From Colwellia maritima (GTDB lineage Bacteria; Pseudomonadota; Gammaproteobacteria; Enterobacterales; Alteromonadaceae), in contig NZ_JAKKSL010000002.1 in the NCBI RefSeq assembly GCF_022669015.1, positions 930,001 through 994,000 of the forward strand: a stretch of 64,000 nt of DNA, in the 5' to 3' direction. The notes under the pieces were generated by a model, which worked only from the letters and a program-made list of their open reading frames with translations, ran no database searches and was not told where the DNA came from. The position numbers and the translations under genes were made by a program. This document shows positions 40,084 through 50,770 of the stretch, in pieces. Numbering within the stretch: position 1 is the stretch's first letter; every line of letters begins with the position of its first letter.

Positions 40084-41153
40084 CTAAGACAAGCTTGATG
40101 GCGAGCTTTCAATTGGCGCGATTTCCTCAGCTTCCTCTTCAGGACCAAGTAAAATGCCTAACCGCGCATGTTTTTTCATTGGTATCAAGTGCTATCTTAA
40201 TCATCATGGTTAGTGGAACAGACAAAAACATTCCAACAGCACCAAAAATGTAACCCCATAAAATTAAAGATAAAAAGACAACAAAAGCAGATAAACCTAA
40301 CATTTTACCCATTAATTTAGGCTCTAAATAATTGCCGACTATATTATTGATGGCGAAAAAGCTTATCCCTGTCCACATTACACCTAATGGGCCTAATTGT
40401 ATTAACGCTAAAATAACCGGTGGTACAGCCGCAAGCAATGAACCTAAATTGGGAATAAAGTTTAATAGAAAGGCCAAAGATTCCCCAAAGAAAGGGATAA
40501 TCTACCCCAATAAGTACCAAGGCTAAAGACGCTAAAACACCTGTTAATAAGCTCGTGGCCGCTTTAATGGCTAAATAATGACGTATTTTACTAAGTACAT
40601 GGTTTACATGTACCATTTTGTCTTGTGCATCTGAAAATGCTTTGGCAAATTTAGCAGGGAAACTTGTTGTTTCAGCTAAAATAAAAATAACGCAAAGGAA
40701 AATAACGAAGAAGTCACTAAAGATGTTACCCACACCACCTAAAATCATGGTGACTAATGACATGATGTCTGCTTTCTCAAAAGCAGATGCTACATTAACA
40801 TTCTCAATTGGCATACCATGGGAAGCAACCCAGTCGACAATTGACTTAACTCGAGTTCCTAATTGTTCAATATAAAAGGCCTTATTCGCATTAAAAGCAT
40901 TTATTGAATCGCCAACTAAAGCGACAACCCCATACACAAAAGTTAGAATCACTGCGAGTACAATCACAATGGCTAACGAGCGGGGTACTTTATGATCTTC
41001 CATCCATCGAATCGATGGCATACAAATAATAGCGATAAACAAAGCCATTAATAACTGCACTAAAAGCGGTGCCGCAACTTTTAAACCTGAAATGATGATG
41101 ATGATGGAGGCAAATGCAACGAGGTAAGGTGTTGCCTGCTTAGAAGGGGTCAT
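40084..41153 (-). CDS. AI-2E family transporter (frameshifted twice)
   Basis: About 356 residues, eight membrane helices, of the AI-2E exporter/permease family. It begins MTPSKQATPYLVAFASIIII and has the C-terminal core LLNFIPNLGSLLAAVPPVILALIQLG, YLEPKLMGKMLGLSAFVVFLSLILWGYIFG and GMFLSVPLTMMIKIALDT. One base is missing in the C-run at 40483-40486 (read on the minus strand as TGGGGAATC). A second shift lies near 40163-40171; beyond it the frame reads RLGILLGPEEEAEEIAP to a stop at 40084. Substrates differ in the family, so autoinducer export cannot be assumed. Confidence 0.85.
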
Positions 41154-41206
41154 ACTTATTATTATTCCTTGGAGTTTACTAAATTATCTACAATATATAG
41201 ATAACG

Positions 41207-41239
41207 TTTCAGGTATATATCGAGCCAATATACCTGAAA
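41207..41239. repeat. Hairpin between ybbP and the AI-2E gene
   Basis: A perfect 12-bp inverted repeat (TTTCAGGTATAT at 41207-41218 and its complement at 41228-41239) with a 9-base loop. No U-tract follows on the minus strand, so it is a weak terminator candidate or a transcript-processing site. The rest of 41154-41389 shows no gene. Confidence 0.5.
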
Positions 41240-41389
41240 TTGATGCTATTCACTAGCGTAGAAATAAAAGCACTCTGTCAATTTAATGAAAATTACATTA
41301 TCAAACCAATGTGCTTATTTTTAACTTTTAGTAATAAACGAGGGCGTTCAAAATTCAGTATTAGTTTAAACTAATTTATTACCTTGCAC

Positions 41390-43890
41390 TTAACCAAGTT
41401 TTCGTAATAGTCCCTGTGTATTTTGTCGCATGGTTTTAGCAACCATAAGGTAACCAATACTTGCCACAAAAATAGCGCCACTTGCAGGACCAAGTAACCA
41501 CACGTACGGATGTAACCTTCCCGCTAAGTCAAAAAGTTGCTGCTGAATTATTAACAAGGTTACATCACTAACAATTGCCGCGACTAAGCCAGAAATGGCA
41601 CCTAATAATAAAAATTCATACAAAGTTGCTAACTTTATCAAGCGCCCTTTAGCACCCAATGTACGCAAGATCACTACTTCTTGCATACGCTCAGCTAAAC
41701 TTGCCTGAACTTGAGAAATAAGCACTAACCCACCACTAATCAATACGATAAAGAGGACAAAACCAATGGCCAGTGTTACTTGAGATATTATTGACTGTGC
41801 CTGCTCCATCTGAGATTTAATATCAATCATGCTAATAGTGGGAAAACGTTGCAATAACTGACTGACATCTTTTGTATGAATATCTTGTAACTGTGCTGCA
41901 CTAAAATAGGTTACAGGTACTTTCCCTGCCATATTAGGGCTGAGGATCATGACAAAATTCGGCTTTATATTGGCCCAATTCACATGTCGAAAACTGGTTA
42001 CTTTGGCATCAATTCTTTGCTCATCAACTAAGATGGTTAATGTGTCACCTAATGATAAACCAAGTTCATCTTTCCAACCATCAAATACGGATACTTCAAT
42101 TTCATCAGTATCTGAAAACCATTGACCTTCCGTTATTTCATTATCTTCTGGTAAAGCATCTAGCCATGTTAAATTAGGCTCACGTCTAACTCCTTTACGC
42201 GCATCTTCAGCATCCTCTTCACCTTCCTGTTTTGACACTCTTCGCGCATACTCTTCATTATTCACCGCATCAATTCTGCCTCTAAATACAGGATAAAAAG
42301 CTTCATGTATTATCCCCTTCTCCTCAAAGAACTGTTTGATTGGTGCCACTTCTTGCTCAGCGATATTAATTATGTACATATTGGGTGCATCAGCAGGAAT
42401 TTGCATTTGCCAATCTGTAATCATGTCATTTTTTAATACCACCAAAAATAGCATTAACTTAATTGCTAAAGCGAAACTAATCAGCTGAATTGCATTGGCA
42501 TTCGCTCTTTTTTGTAAGGTAGCAATGGCTAGAGACCAACTTGTTCCTGGTCTAAGTCCCATCCGACGCCCTGCAGAAAAAATCAACTTAGAAATACCAA
42601 ACAAAAGGGCTATAACTAGCAAAGTTGAACCGAACAAAATTAATGTGGTGATCATTTCCCCACTAAAAAGCCACATTAAAACAAAGATAGTGATCAATGA
42701 TAAAACAATATGAATTCGGCTTAATGCTAAAGAATCGCCCAAATTACGACGTAATACGCGCAGTGGAGGAATATCAAATAAATCTAGCAAAGGTTTTAGT
42801 GAAAACATTAACGCGCACACAAGACCAACAAGGCATGAGAGTAGCCAAGGTCGGACACCTGAAGGAGGTAACTCAGCCCCCATAAATTTGGCTAGATATT
42901 CCCCTCCAATATATTGCAATAAAAAGCCGATGGCTAAACCCGCAGCAATAGAAAACAGTGTAACTAGACTTAAATGAAGTAAATAGATATTTCGAATAGT
43001 AGTTCGACTTCCCCCGAGTGTTTTCATCATAGCAACGGGATCGTACTGGCGCTCACAATAACGTTTAGCAGACACCGCCATGGCCACTGCAGCAAGCATG
43101 ATGCCAAACAAACCGACTAACAATAAAAATCGTTCTGCACGGTCTAAATTATTACCCAGGGGAGATTGCCTATCTTTTATCCCCTCCCAATTTTGATTAT
43201 TTTTCAGTTGTGGTTTTAACCAGGTATAGTAGTTTTTTATTTGTTGTTCTGAACCTGCAAAAAGTAACCGATGAAATACGCGACTACCGGCTTGCACAGC
43301 CTTTGTTGCCGGAATATCGTCATAGTTAATCAGTACGCGTTTATTACCTGATAGCGAAAAGAAAGGTGCATCGGGCTCACTGACTAAAACTTTACTTATT
43401 AAAAACACGCCGGCCCCTAGCTCAACTTCATCACCAACCTTTACATTAAGGGGATAGAATAAGCCTTCGCTAAGCCAAACTGAACCTGATTCAGGTCCAC
43501 TTTCCACGTCATACTCTTGTCCTAACAAACTATCTTTAATGGTTATTTTTCCGCGCAATGGGTAGGTTTTTGTAATGGCTTTTACAGAGCCTAATACCAA
43601 AGCATCGTTAGCAAACAGCATTGAATCAAAAAATAACATTTGTGCTGTTGCAAGCCCCTGCTCTTGCGCATTACTTAGAATTTCAGGCTCAAAGGCATGA
43701 TTACTTGAAAGCCGCCTATCAGCAGCGATGAAATCACTACTTTTTGTTCGATATTTAAACTAATTCGTTCCGTAATAGACGACAAGCTAAAAACGGTGAG
43801 AACAGCCAGTGCTATCGCGGCAAATATAATCGTAAGTTCACCACGACGAGATTCACGAAAAAATAATTTAAAAGCAAGTTTAACCCACAT
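41390..43890 (-). CDS. ybbP: ABC transporter permease, YbbP type (frameshifted)
   Basis: About 833 residues of a FtsX/MacB-type permease with two four-helix modules and a large middle domain, as in YbbP, partner of YbbA. MWVKLAFKLFFRESRRGELTIIFAAIALAV starts at 43890, overlapping the ybbA end by 11 bases. The first frame breaks after IEQK; one A missing in the T5 (plus strand) at 43741-43745 restores KSSDFIAADRRLSSNHAFEPEIL. The C-terminal module has LAERMQEVVILRTLGAKGRLIKLATLYEFLLLG. The YbbAP pair is thought to act on lipoproteins or lipid-like substrates with TesA. Confidence 0.9.
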
Positions 43891-44593
43891 TAGTAACGTC
43901 CCCGTTGCTAACTTTAACGAGTTTTCCACCTTCAATATGAAGAATACTCTGACATTGATTAGCTAATTGCTCATCGTGTGTAACTAGCACAAGCGTTGTA
44001 CCATTTTGCTTATTTAAATCAAATAGTAGTTTTTCAATTAAATGGCCATTATTACTATCAAGATTTGCTGACGGCTCATCAGCAAAAAGAATTTTTGGGG
44101 AGCCTACAAATGCACGGGCAATAGCCACTCGCTGCTGCTCTCCTCCAGATAACTGAGACGGATAATGTGAAAGCCGATGAGAAAGCCCTACTTTTTCTAA
44201 TAAGGCTAAGGCTTGCTCTTTTGCATCAGGCTTCCCTGCAAGTTCTGCCGGCAACATCACATTTTCAAGTGCAGTTAAACTTTGTACAAAGATAAAAGAT
44301 TGAAAGACAAATCCCACTTTTTCTGCTCTAATACGTGCCCGTTCTTCTTCATTAAGAGTACTTAGTGCAACGCCATCTAAATAGATTTCGCCTTCACTTG
44401 TAACATCTAAACCGGCTAATAAACTGAGTAAAGTTGATTTACCTGAGCCCGATGCACCAACGATGGCTACCGATTCGCCTGACTTGACAGAGAAGCTAAT
44501 ATCGCTAAGGATAGTAAGGCTTCCTTCAAACGTATTAACACGTTTGCTTAATTCTGAAACTCGAATAACATTCAATTGAGAAAGTACTGACAT
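43880..44593 (-). CDS. ybbA: ABC transporter ATP-binding protein, YbbA/LolD type
   Basis: A 237-residue ABC ATPase. Walker A GASGSGKST near residue 46, Q-loop FQSFIFVQSLTALENV, signature LSGGEQQR, Walker B ILFADEPSANLD, switch histidine VTHDEQ. ATG 44593 starts MSVLSQLNVIRV and overlaps the divergent tesA ATG by two bases; the longer frame to 44629 would run into tesA. The ybbA-ybbP pair beside divergent tesA is the standard gammaproteobacterial arrangement. Confidence 0.93.
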   Translation of the reverse strand: MSVLSQLNVIRVSELSKRVNTFEGSLTILSDISFSVKSGESVAIVGASGSGKSTLLSLLAGLDVTSEGEIYLDGVALSTLNEEERARIRAEKVGFVFQSFIFVQSLTALENVMLPAELAGKPDAKEQALALLEKVGLSHRLSHYPSQLSGGEQQRVAIARAFVGSPKILFADEPSANLDSNNGHLIEKLLFDLNKQNGTTLVLVTHDEQLANQCQSILHIEGGKLVKVSNGDVTNVG

Positions 44594-44764
44594 GACACGT
44601 TTTTTCCTAAATTTAGCTTTTATAATCACACTATCTTGCTTGTCGTTTACAACATTAGCTAAAGATAAAATATTACTTATTGGTGACAGCTTAAGTTTGG
44701 CTGACGTGGTCTAATTGATTCGACTACCCCAGTTAAGGAATAATAGACTTAACTGGAGATTGAA

Positions 44765-45058
44765 ATGACAAAACGTAAAAAATATTCAAAAGAATTTAAA
44801 CTTGATGCCATCGCTTTAGTGATAGAACAAAATTATTCACAAGCTGAAGCCGCTAGAAATTTGGGAGTTAACCCAAACATGCTTGGTCGTTGGATAAAAG
44901 AATCTGAGAATGATGATGGGCATGCTTTTCGTGGTAATGGAAAACTAACGCCTGAGCAAGAAGAGATCCGCAACTTAAAAGCGCAAGTGAAGCGTCTCGA
45001 AATGGAGCGCGAAATATTAAAAAAAGCGACGGTCTTCTTTGCAAAAGAAACGAAGTAA
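44765..45058 (+). CDS. IS3-family transposase OrfA
   Basis: A 97-residue helix-turn-helix protein of the IS3 OrfA type. KKYSKEFKLDAIALVIEQ and YSQAEAARNLGVNPNMLGRWIKE form the HTH (about residues 5-45); a leucine-zipper-like region RNLKAQVKRLEMEREILKKATVFF follows. Near its end lies the heptamer A-AAA-AAA-G at 45019-45026, a -1 slip site; the -1 frame stays open from there into orfB, so an OrfAB fusion transposase is expected. Confidence 0.93.
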   Translation: MTKRKKYSKEFKLDAIALVIEQNYSQAEAARNLGVNPNMLGRWIKESENDDGHAFRGNGKLTPEQEEIRNLKAQVKRLEMEREILKKATVFFAKETK

Positions 45059-45096
45059 AGTATTCGTTTATTGCCCAACATAAGAAGATCTGGCCT

Positions 45097-45933
45097 GTGG
45101 TTTTAATGTGCCATGTACTGGGTGTTAAAAGTAATAATTATTATAGTTATCAAAAACGTAAATTAAGTGAATCTGATGATTTAGACCATCAAGAAATGAT
45201 TGAGTTGATCAAAGACATTGCCAAATTTAGTGACAATACTTATGGTGCTAGACGCATTAAAAAGGTACTCAATACACTGAGCTTTCCTGTAAGTCGAAGA
45301 AAAACAGCTCAGTTAATGAAAGAAGCAAATGTCTGGGTTCGCTATAAAAAGAAATACAAGGCAACAACGAACAGCGATCATAACAAGCCTATTTATCAAA
45401 ATGAGCTTAAGCAGAATTTTACCGTAGAAGCTCAAGACCAAGCGTGGGTAGGTGATATCACGTACGTTTGGACAACGGAAGGCGGTTGTACTTATGCGTC
45501 GTGATTGATTTATATTCACGGAAAGTTGTTGGGTGGAGTATGGGTTCGAGAATGAAAGCACAGCTTGTTTGTGATGCGTTAACGATGGCTATTTGGCAGC
45601 GACAACCCAAAGCAGGATTGATAGTTCACTCAGATCAAGGTGTTCAATATGCGAGTCATCAATATCGTCGATTGCTCAAATCAAATGGTTTTGTTGGGAG
45701 TATGAGTAAAAAAGGTTGTTCTTTGGGATAATGCCGTTGCCGAAAGCTTCTTCGGCAGTTTAAAACAAGAACGTGTTCACTGGCGTAACTATGAAACACG
45801 TTATGATGCGCAGCAAGATATATTGAATTATATAACAATGTGGTACAACAGTCATAGACTTCATTCTTATCTGGATTACCAAAGTCCAAATGAATTTGAG
45901 CTAGCTGATAAAGAATTAAAAATGGTTGCTTAA
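45097..45933 (+). pseudogene. IS3-family transposase OrfB, two frameshifts
   Basis: The catalytic DDE half of the transposase, about 290 residues after repair. The three acidic blocks are present: DQAWVGDITYV, IVHSDQGVQYAS and AVAESFFGSLKQE; the end SYLDYQSPNEFELADKE is typical. The frame breaks near 45480-45486 (one base missing before LYLCVVIDLYS) and near 45721-45727 (one extra base before WDNAVAESFF). As read the element could not make active transposase. The start is arbitrary, since translation probably comes by -1 slippage from orfA. Confidence 0.85.
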
Positions 45934-46620
45934 CTAGGGTGACTGAATTTAGTTGACCAGGTCAGGCTATGGGCTAGAGCAAGCAGAAGCTTGGGCTCAT
46001 TTGTTACAAAATAAGTATGATGAGAGTGATACTGCTATTCTTTTAATTAATACCGCTATCAGTGGGCAAACAACCGATAATGCTCTGTTAAAAATAGATA
46101 CCTGGATAAACGCACATAAACCAAGCCATGTATTAATTGAGCTTGGTGGTAATGATGGTATTCGAGGCTTTCCGATTATGCTATTACAAAAACATTTAAC
46201 TGAGCTAGTCACTAAAAGTCAAGCACAAGGCGCAAAAGTGGCTTTGATGGCAATTCAGATCCCGCCTAATTTAGGCCCAAGATACACAACTATGTTTGTT
46301 GAAAGCTATCATAAAGTTGCGGCAGAAACAGGCGCGTACCTTATGCCATATTTTATGACGCACATCGCAATTGATGCAGGCTTAATGCAAAACGACAATT
46401 TACACCCTAACGCAAAAGCTCAGCCGCTCATTCGAGATTTTATGTACCGTGAAATCAACAAATGGTTAGAAAATTAAATAAGGTTATAGGGCAGAAAGCC
46501 TAAAAATCAATCGTTATGCTAAATAACTAAAATTTATACAATAAATTATTACAACACGCAGTTTTTAGCATAAAATTCTACTTACTATAAACATGTTTCG
46601 TAACTTATCAGAGTCTTATT

Positions 46621-48192
46621 ATGGATTTTATCTGGATATTTTTTGCTTTTATTTGTGGTTTAGCAGCCAAGTCGATTTCTTTCCCACCTTCTATTGGCTA
46701 TCTTTTAGTGGTTTTGCTTTAAATTTCCTTGGCTATCAAGCAGATGAAAGTTTATCAATTTTAAGTCATTTAGGTATTACGTTAATGCTATTTACCATAG
46801 GCTTGAAGCTTAATGTAAGCAGTTTGTTCAAACAGGAAGTTTGGTTAACAAGTTCGGTTCATACCCTTGGTGGTTAATTATCACCGTTATTATTATCAAA
46901 TTATTTGCGATATCTGCCCTGAGTTATTTTTCGGGACTAGATATATTTACCGCAAGCTTAATCGCATTTGCTTTAAGTTTTAGTAGTACGGTATGTGTTA
47001 TTAAACTGTTAGAAGAAAATGGCGAAATGCGCACCCGTCATGGAAAACTGGCTGTTGGTATATTAGTTATTCAAGACATAGTAGCCGTTGCATTTTTAGT
47101 TTTTGCTACGGGTAAAACACCGTCTATTTGGGCTTTAGCTTTGCTATTGCTTTTTTTATTAAAACCCGTAATTAATAAAATTGTTGACCATGTAGGTCAC
47201 GGAGAATTGATACCATTAGCCGGATTTTTTATCGCGCTAGGAAGTTATGAGTTATTCGAATTGGTTAATATAAAAGGAGATTTAGGTGCATTAATTGTTG
47301 GTATGTTCCTTTCTTCCCATGCTAAGGCAACTGAAATAAACAAAGCACTATTAAGTTTCAAAGATATATTCCTTATCGGTTTCTTTTTGTCTATCGGTTT
47401 TAGCGCTATTCCTACTTTTGAAATGTTAGGCTTAGCATTGTTACTTGTTTTGATTATGCCTATTAAGTTCACCTTATTTTTTGCTTTATTAAGTCTGTTA
47501 AAAATACGCTGTAGAACAGCCTATTTATCATCATTGGCGTTAAGTAATTTTAGTGAATTTGGTTTAATTGTCGCAGCAATCAGTGTCACTAATGGTTGGT
47601 TGACTAACGAATGGTTAGTTATTTTAGCCTTAGCGGTTTCAATATCCTTTATTATTAGCAGTATTTTATATCGTTATGCCCATACTTTTTTTGGTCATAC
47701 TAAAGAATTTTTTCAACGCTTTGAACGTAAACACCCCTTAGCTGAAGATATTTTTTATCAACCTGCAAAAGCCCCTATTGTAATTATTGGTCTTGGTCGT
47801 GTAGGTATGGGGGCTTATCGAGCGATTACTGAACACGGAGATAAGCTTGTTTGGGGGTTAGATGCTGAACCGGAGAAAGTCACGGAATTAGCTGAACAAG
47901 GTATTCAAGCATATTACGGGGATGCCGAAGATGCCTTTTTCTGGGAGCGGATAAATTTATCTCATATTCATTTAGTTTTATTAGCACTTCCAAAGGTTAT
48001 TGATAGTATCAGCATAACAGAGCAACTCAAATCGGCAGGTTATCAAGGTAAAATAGCAGCAATTGCCCGCTATGATGATGAACGGGTGCAATTAGAAGAG
48101 TTTGGTATTGATAAGGTGTTTAACTTCTACAATGAAGTGGGGTTGGTTTTGCTGATGAAAGTATGGCCCTAATCCAGGGAGAAAATGCTTAG
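46621..48192 (+). CDS. Kef/CPA2-type cation:proton antiporter with TrkA-N domain (three frameshifts)
   Basis: About 523 residues joined: a CPA2 membrane part of 12 or so helices followed by a Rossmann TrkA-N domain with IIGLGRVGMGAYRAI near residue 385 and GDAEDAFFWERINLSHIHLVLLALP. ATG 46621 begins MDFIWIFFAFICGLAAKSISF. Shifts, each one missing base, lie near 46708-46713 (restoring LLVGFALNFLGYQ), 46866-46874 (restoring the run into LIITVIIIKLF) and in the GGGG at 48139-48142 (restoring VGFADESMALIQGENA, stop 48190-48192). It would exchange K+ or Na+ for H+, with nucleotide control. Confidence 0.86.
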
Positions 48193-48395
48193 CGCCCCCC
48201 TGTGAGTAACCTGTTCAAAAGCTATTAGTAAATACAGAACAAGCTGTTCCTACGTATTGAGCAAAGGTAATAAAACGATCGAAATAAGTTAAAAAGACCT
48301 TGTTATTCAATAAGATAAAAAACTATTTAAATTAATTCGCATTAATATAAATATACACTACACTTAATTATTACAGGAGACAGCTTGTTGAAGTT

Positions 48396-48547
48396 TTAAT
48401 TGTACTTGTACAATTAAATACAAAGTTTCCTCTCTATGTTATAGAGATAATGCTCGCAGCAGCTTTGCTAAATAGATATGCAGTATATTTAGCTACTTTG
48501 TTGTAAAATTGAAGTTAAATAGCGCACGGCTCAGACCCCTTTGAGCC
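48396..48547 (+). ncRNA. Candidate structured RNA upstream of a strong terminator
   Basis: The 416-base gap between the Kef gene and tatD shows no gene but several hairpins in a row: a perfect 10-bp palindrome TTAATTGTAC-TT-GTACAATTAA (48396-48417), CTCTAT-gtt-ATAGAG just after 48433, and GGCTCA...TGAGCC (48528-48547). A strong terminator follows. This could be a small RNA of about 190-230 bases, or only the Kef 3' end. No known RNA family is recognised. Confidence 0.3.
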
Positions 48548-48555
48548 ATTCCCTT

Positions 48556-48587
48556 AAGCCCAAACCGAATAGTTTGGGCTTTTTTTT
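48556..48587 (+). terminator. Rho-independent terminator
   Basis: A perfect 10-bp stem (AAGCCCAAAC against GTTTGGGCTT) with a 6-base loop and an eight-base T-run. It ends plus-strand transcription from the Kef gene or a small RNA before the convergent tatD. Confidence 0.9.
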
Positions 48588-48608
48588 GTACGTTAAAAAT
48601 ATAAAAAA

Positions 48609-49377
48609 CTATAATTTGAAAAGTCGGTTAAAATTATCCGTGGATAACTTGGCAATGGTTTCTATTGATTGACCACGTATACTCGCTAAATGTTTCGCTA
48701 CTTCAACTACATAGGCAGGTTGATTTTCTTTGCCACGATGTGGAACCGGCGCAAGATAGGGAGCGTCTGTTTCAATCAAAAATTTATCATCAGGAACACG
48801 TTTAGCTACTTCTCTTAAAGCATCGGCATTTTTAAACGTTACAATACCAGAAAAAGAAATATAAAAACCCAACGCAATAGCTTGCTCTGCCATTTCCCAG
48901 GTTTCAGTAAAGCAATGTAGAATTCCCCCTACTTTACCAAAGATCTTCAGAACGTAACAGATCAAGCGTATCCTGTTGGGCAGACCGCGTATGAATAATC
49001 AATGGTTTATTCAGCTCTAGTGCAACTTGTATGTGCTTTTTAAAAGAATCTAACTGTAATTCTTTGGTTTCAGGCGCATAATGATAGTCTAAGCCAGTTT
49101 CTCCAATTGCAATCACATTAGTGTTATCAGAAAGCTTACGTAACTGATCAATATTCACTTCATCTTCTTGATTGAGTGGGTGCATACCACAAGAAAGTAA
49201 AACATTATTAAACGCTTGTGTTTTCTCTACCATGGCAGGAAAATCTTTTAAAGTAACACTAACACACAAGAGTTTATCTACTTTTGCATCGCTTGCCGCT
49301 TGTACAACATTCGCTAAATTATCTTCATAAAGTGATAAATTAAGTCGATCTAAATGGCAATGTGAATCAATAAACAA
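48609..49377 (-). CDS. TatD-family metal-dependent hydrolase (YcfH-like, frameshifted)
   Basis: About 255 residues of a TatD metal hydrolase. DSHCHLD (metal ligands) is at residues 4-10, with [19 protein letters not shown] [18 protein letters not shown], and the C-terminal [15 protein letters not shown]. An extra base near 48941-48943 breaks the frame after LLRSED; the next frame goes on as [14 protein letters not shown] 49377 is preferred because GGAG lies 7 bases upstream and the protein then starts like YcfH ([10 protein letters not shown]); ATG 49401 sits right behind a terminator without a ribosome site. The holB-pilZ-tatD order is conserved. Confidence 0.88.
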
Positions 49378-49406
49378 CGGGACACTCCAAAATTTAAACA
49401 TGAGAA

Positions 49407-49438
49407 ATAAAAAAGCCCATATAGCAACTACAGGGCTT
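49407..49438 (-). terminator. Terminator between pilZ and tatD
   Basis: On the minus strand AAGCCC...GGGCTT pairs around a 14-base loop and is followed by TTTTTTATTT. It lies between the pilZ stop and the tatD start. It would reduce readthrough into tatD and argues against the ATG at 49401 as the tatD start. Confidence 0.65.
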
Positions 49439-49463
49439 GGTGGGGTAACATATTAAACAAACT

Positions 49464-49790
49464 TTACATGGTTAATGTCGGCTCTGATGAGTTTAATTGA
49501 CGAGCAAGCATGGTTTCAATTTGATGCCGTATTTTATCAGGGTCATCGGTAAAGCTAATACCAATTCCCGCAGGTGTACCGTTTTGGGCGCCTAAAGGTG
49601 TTAACCAACAAACTTCCCCCTTAATTAAAGAGGGCTCTAATGAATCTGGTAACAACACATTTAATTCAATTTCCGAGCCTAATTCAAATGATTTTGCTGT
49701 TCGGATAAATAAACCACCTTCTTTTAAAAATGGCATATAAGCAATATATAAATCATGCTCTGAAAAAAATTCAATATTAATTGGGATCAA
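49464..49790 (-). CDS. pilZ: PilZ domain protein
   Basis: A 108-residue single PilZ-domain protein, homologous to PilZ of Pseudomonas, needed for type IV pili. The conserved block LYIAYMPFLKEGGLFIRTAKSFELGSEIEL is present. The N-terminus lacks the RxxxR c-di-GMP motif, as in the founding PilZ, which does not bind the nucleotide. TTG 49790 has TAGGAG 8 bases upstream and lies after the holB stop; ATG 49826 would overlap holB by 26 bases. Confidence 0.88.
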   Translation of the reverse strand: MIPINIEFFSEHDLYIAYMPFLKEGGLFIRTAKSFELGSEIELNVLLPDSLEPSLIKGEVCWLTPLGAQNGTPAGIGISFTDDPDKIRHQIETMLARQLNSSEPTLTM

Positions 49791-49800
49791 ACTAGATCTC

Positions 49801-50769
49801 CTACTCGTTAGTTTTAGCTTGCTCAATTACATCACTTATCTTTAGGATAAGCTGCTCACAAACAAACTGTTGGTTTGCTTGCACATAAGATTTTATTACT
49901 TTACACCCATTGATGATAACTTTATAGATATTATTCAATACTTCGGCACTTAAAGTGGGATAATTATCAGGTTCAGTTGTGCTTATAAACTGGTTTCTCA
50001 ATAAGTTAACCGTTAGTTGCTCTAACCACCTTAGACCATGTTCATTTTTCAATAACAGCTCAAGTAATTGAAATGCAGATTGTTGTCCAACTAGAAAATT
50101 AAAGTAACACGCTCTAAACTTTTCAAATGCATCACTTAGCGTTGGATCAGTTAATTCAGGCAATTGAGTTAAGTTAATAAATGGGGTGTTTACGTTAGCA
50201 TTGCGTTCATGACTGAGTAACTGATTTGACATATCTTGCAATAATGCTTGGCCAACACTGGGCCTAATATTAATGACTCTGCACCGGCTAACAATCGTCG
50301 GTAGTAAATTCTCAATGTCATTGGTTAATAAAATTATGACACTATTATCGCTTGGCTCTTCTAAAGTTTTTAGTAATGCATTGGCAGCAGCTATGGTCAT
50401 TGTTTGTGCATGATTGATCAATACCGTTTTGAATTTACCTAGATGTGCTTTTTTTTGTAAAAAAAGTGTAGCATAACGAATGTCATCGACGCCCAAACTA
50501 TTCTTTTCTGCTACTAAGTTAAGATGATCGGGATAGGTATTACTATTAATTAATAGACACGTTTTACAGCATCCACAACGTTGCAAATAGGTGACTTGAT
50601 TATTAACGGCTTGCTGAGGCTGTTGGCAACTGAGTAAATGTAATAACCACTGAGAGAATGCAAGTTTCCCCGAGCCTGTTTCGCCATTAACTAGAATAGC
50701 ATGAGGTAAAACATCACGGCTAAACTGACTGCTGAATTGCTGTTGGTATGGAAGTAACCAAGGTTGCAT
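49801..50769 (-). CDS. holB: DNA polymerase III delta' subunit
   Basis: A 322-residue clamp-loader subunit. It begins MQPWLLPYQQQFSSQF and has the modified P-loop GETGSGKLAF near 29-38, four zinc-site cysteines in RCGCCKTCLL with an upstream C, NALLKTLEEPSDN, and the sensor SRC near residue 160 in IVSRCRVINI. It assembles the sliding clamp loader with DnaX and HolA. It starts one base after the tmk stop. Confidence 0.94.
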   Translation of the reverse strand: MQPWLLPYQQQFSSQFSRDVLPHAILVNGETGSGKLAFSQWLLHLLSCQQPQQAVNNQVTYLQRCGCCKTCLLINSNTYPDHLNLVAEKNSLGVDDIRYATLFLQKKAHLGKFKTVLINHAQTMTIAAANALLKTLEEPSDNSVIILLTNDIENLLPTIVSRCRVINIRPSVGQALLQDMSNQLLSHERNANVNTPFINLTQLPELTDPTLSDAFEKFRACYFNFLVGQQSAFQLLELLLKNEHGLRWLEQLTVNLLRNQFISTTEPDNYPTLSAEVLNNIYKVIINGCKVIKSYVQANQQFVCEQLILKISDVIEQAKTNE

Positions 50770-50770
50770 A

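Larger units (their letters stand above)
44702..45964 (+). mobile_element. IS3-family insertion sequence inside tesA
   Basis: A 1263-base element with inverted ends TGACGTGGTCTAATTGATTC (left) and TGACCTGGTCAACTAAATTC (right, other strand), flanked by a 3-base GGC direct repeat at 44699-44701 and 45965-45967. It carries overlapping orfA and orfB of IS3 type. The 3-base repeat and size fit the IS3 or IS150 groups. The well-kept ends and target repeat suggest a recent insertion. Confidence 0.93.
44592..46477 (+). pseudogene. tesA: TesA (acyl-CoA thioesterase I/arylesterase), interrupted by an IS3-family element
   Basis: An SGNH-fold periplasmic thioesterase/lysophospholipase split by an insertion. 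The left part (44592-44701) has a signal peptide and the nucleophile block ILLIGDSLS. The right part (45965-46477) resumes with GYGLEQAEAWAHLLQ and has the GGND block and the catalytic DNLHP block. The interruption is 1263 bases with a GGC target repeat on both sides. Taking the element and one repeat out leaves the gene one base short of frame (AGT-TT-GGC-TAT), fitting either a further indel or earlier loss. Loss of periplasmic TesA is expected to be tolerated. Confidence 0.9.

Noticed and set aside
48500..48590. A tRNA gene in the Kef-tatD gap
   Set aside because: The hairpins do not form a cloverleaf and there is no T-loop GTTCRA motif at the right place.
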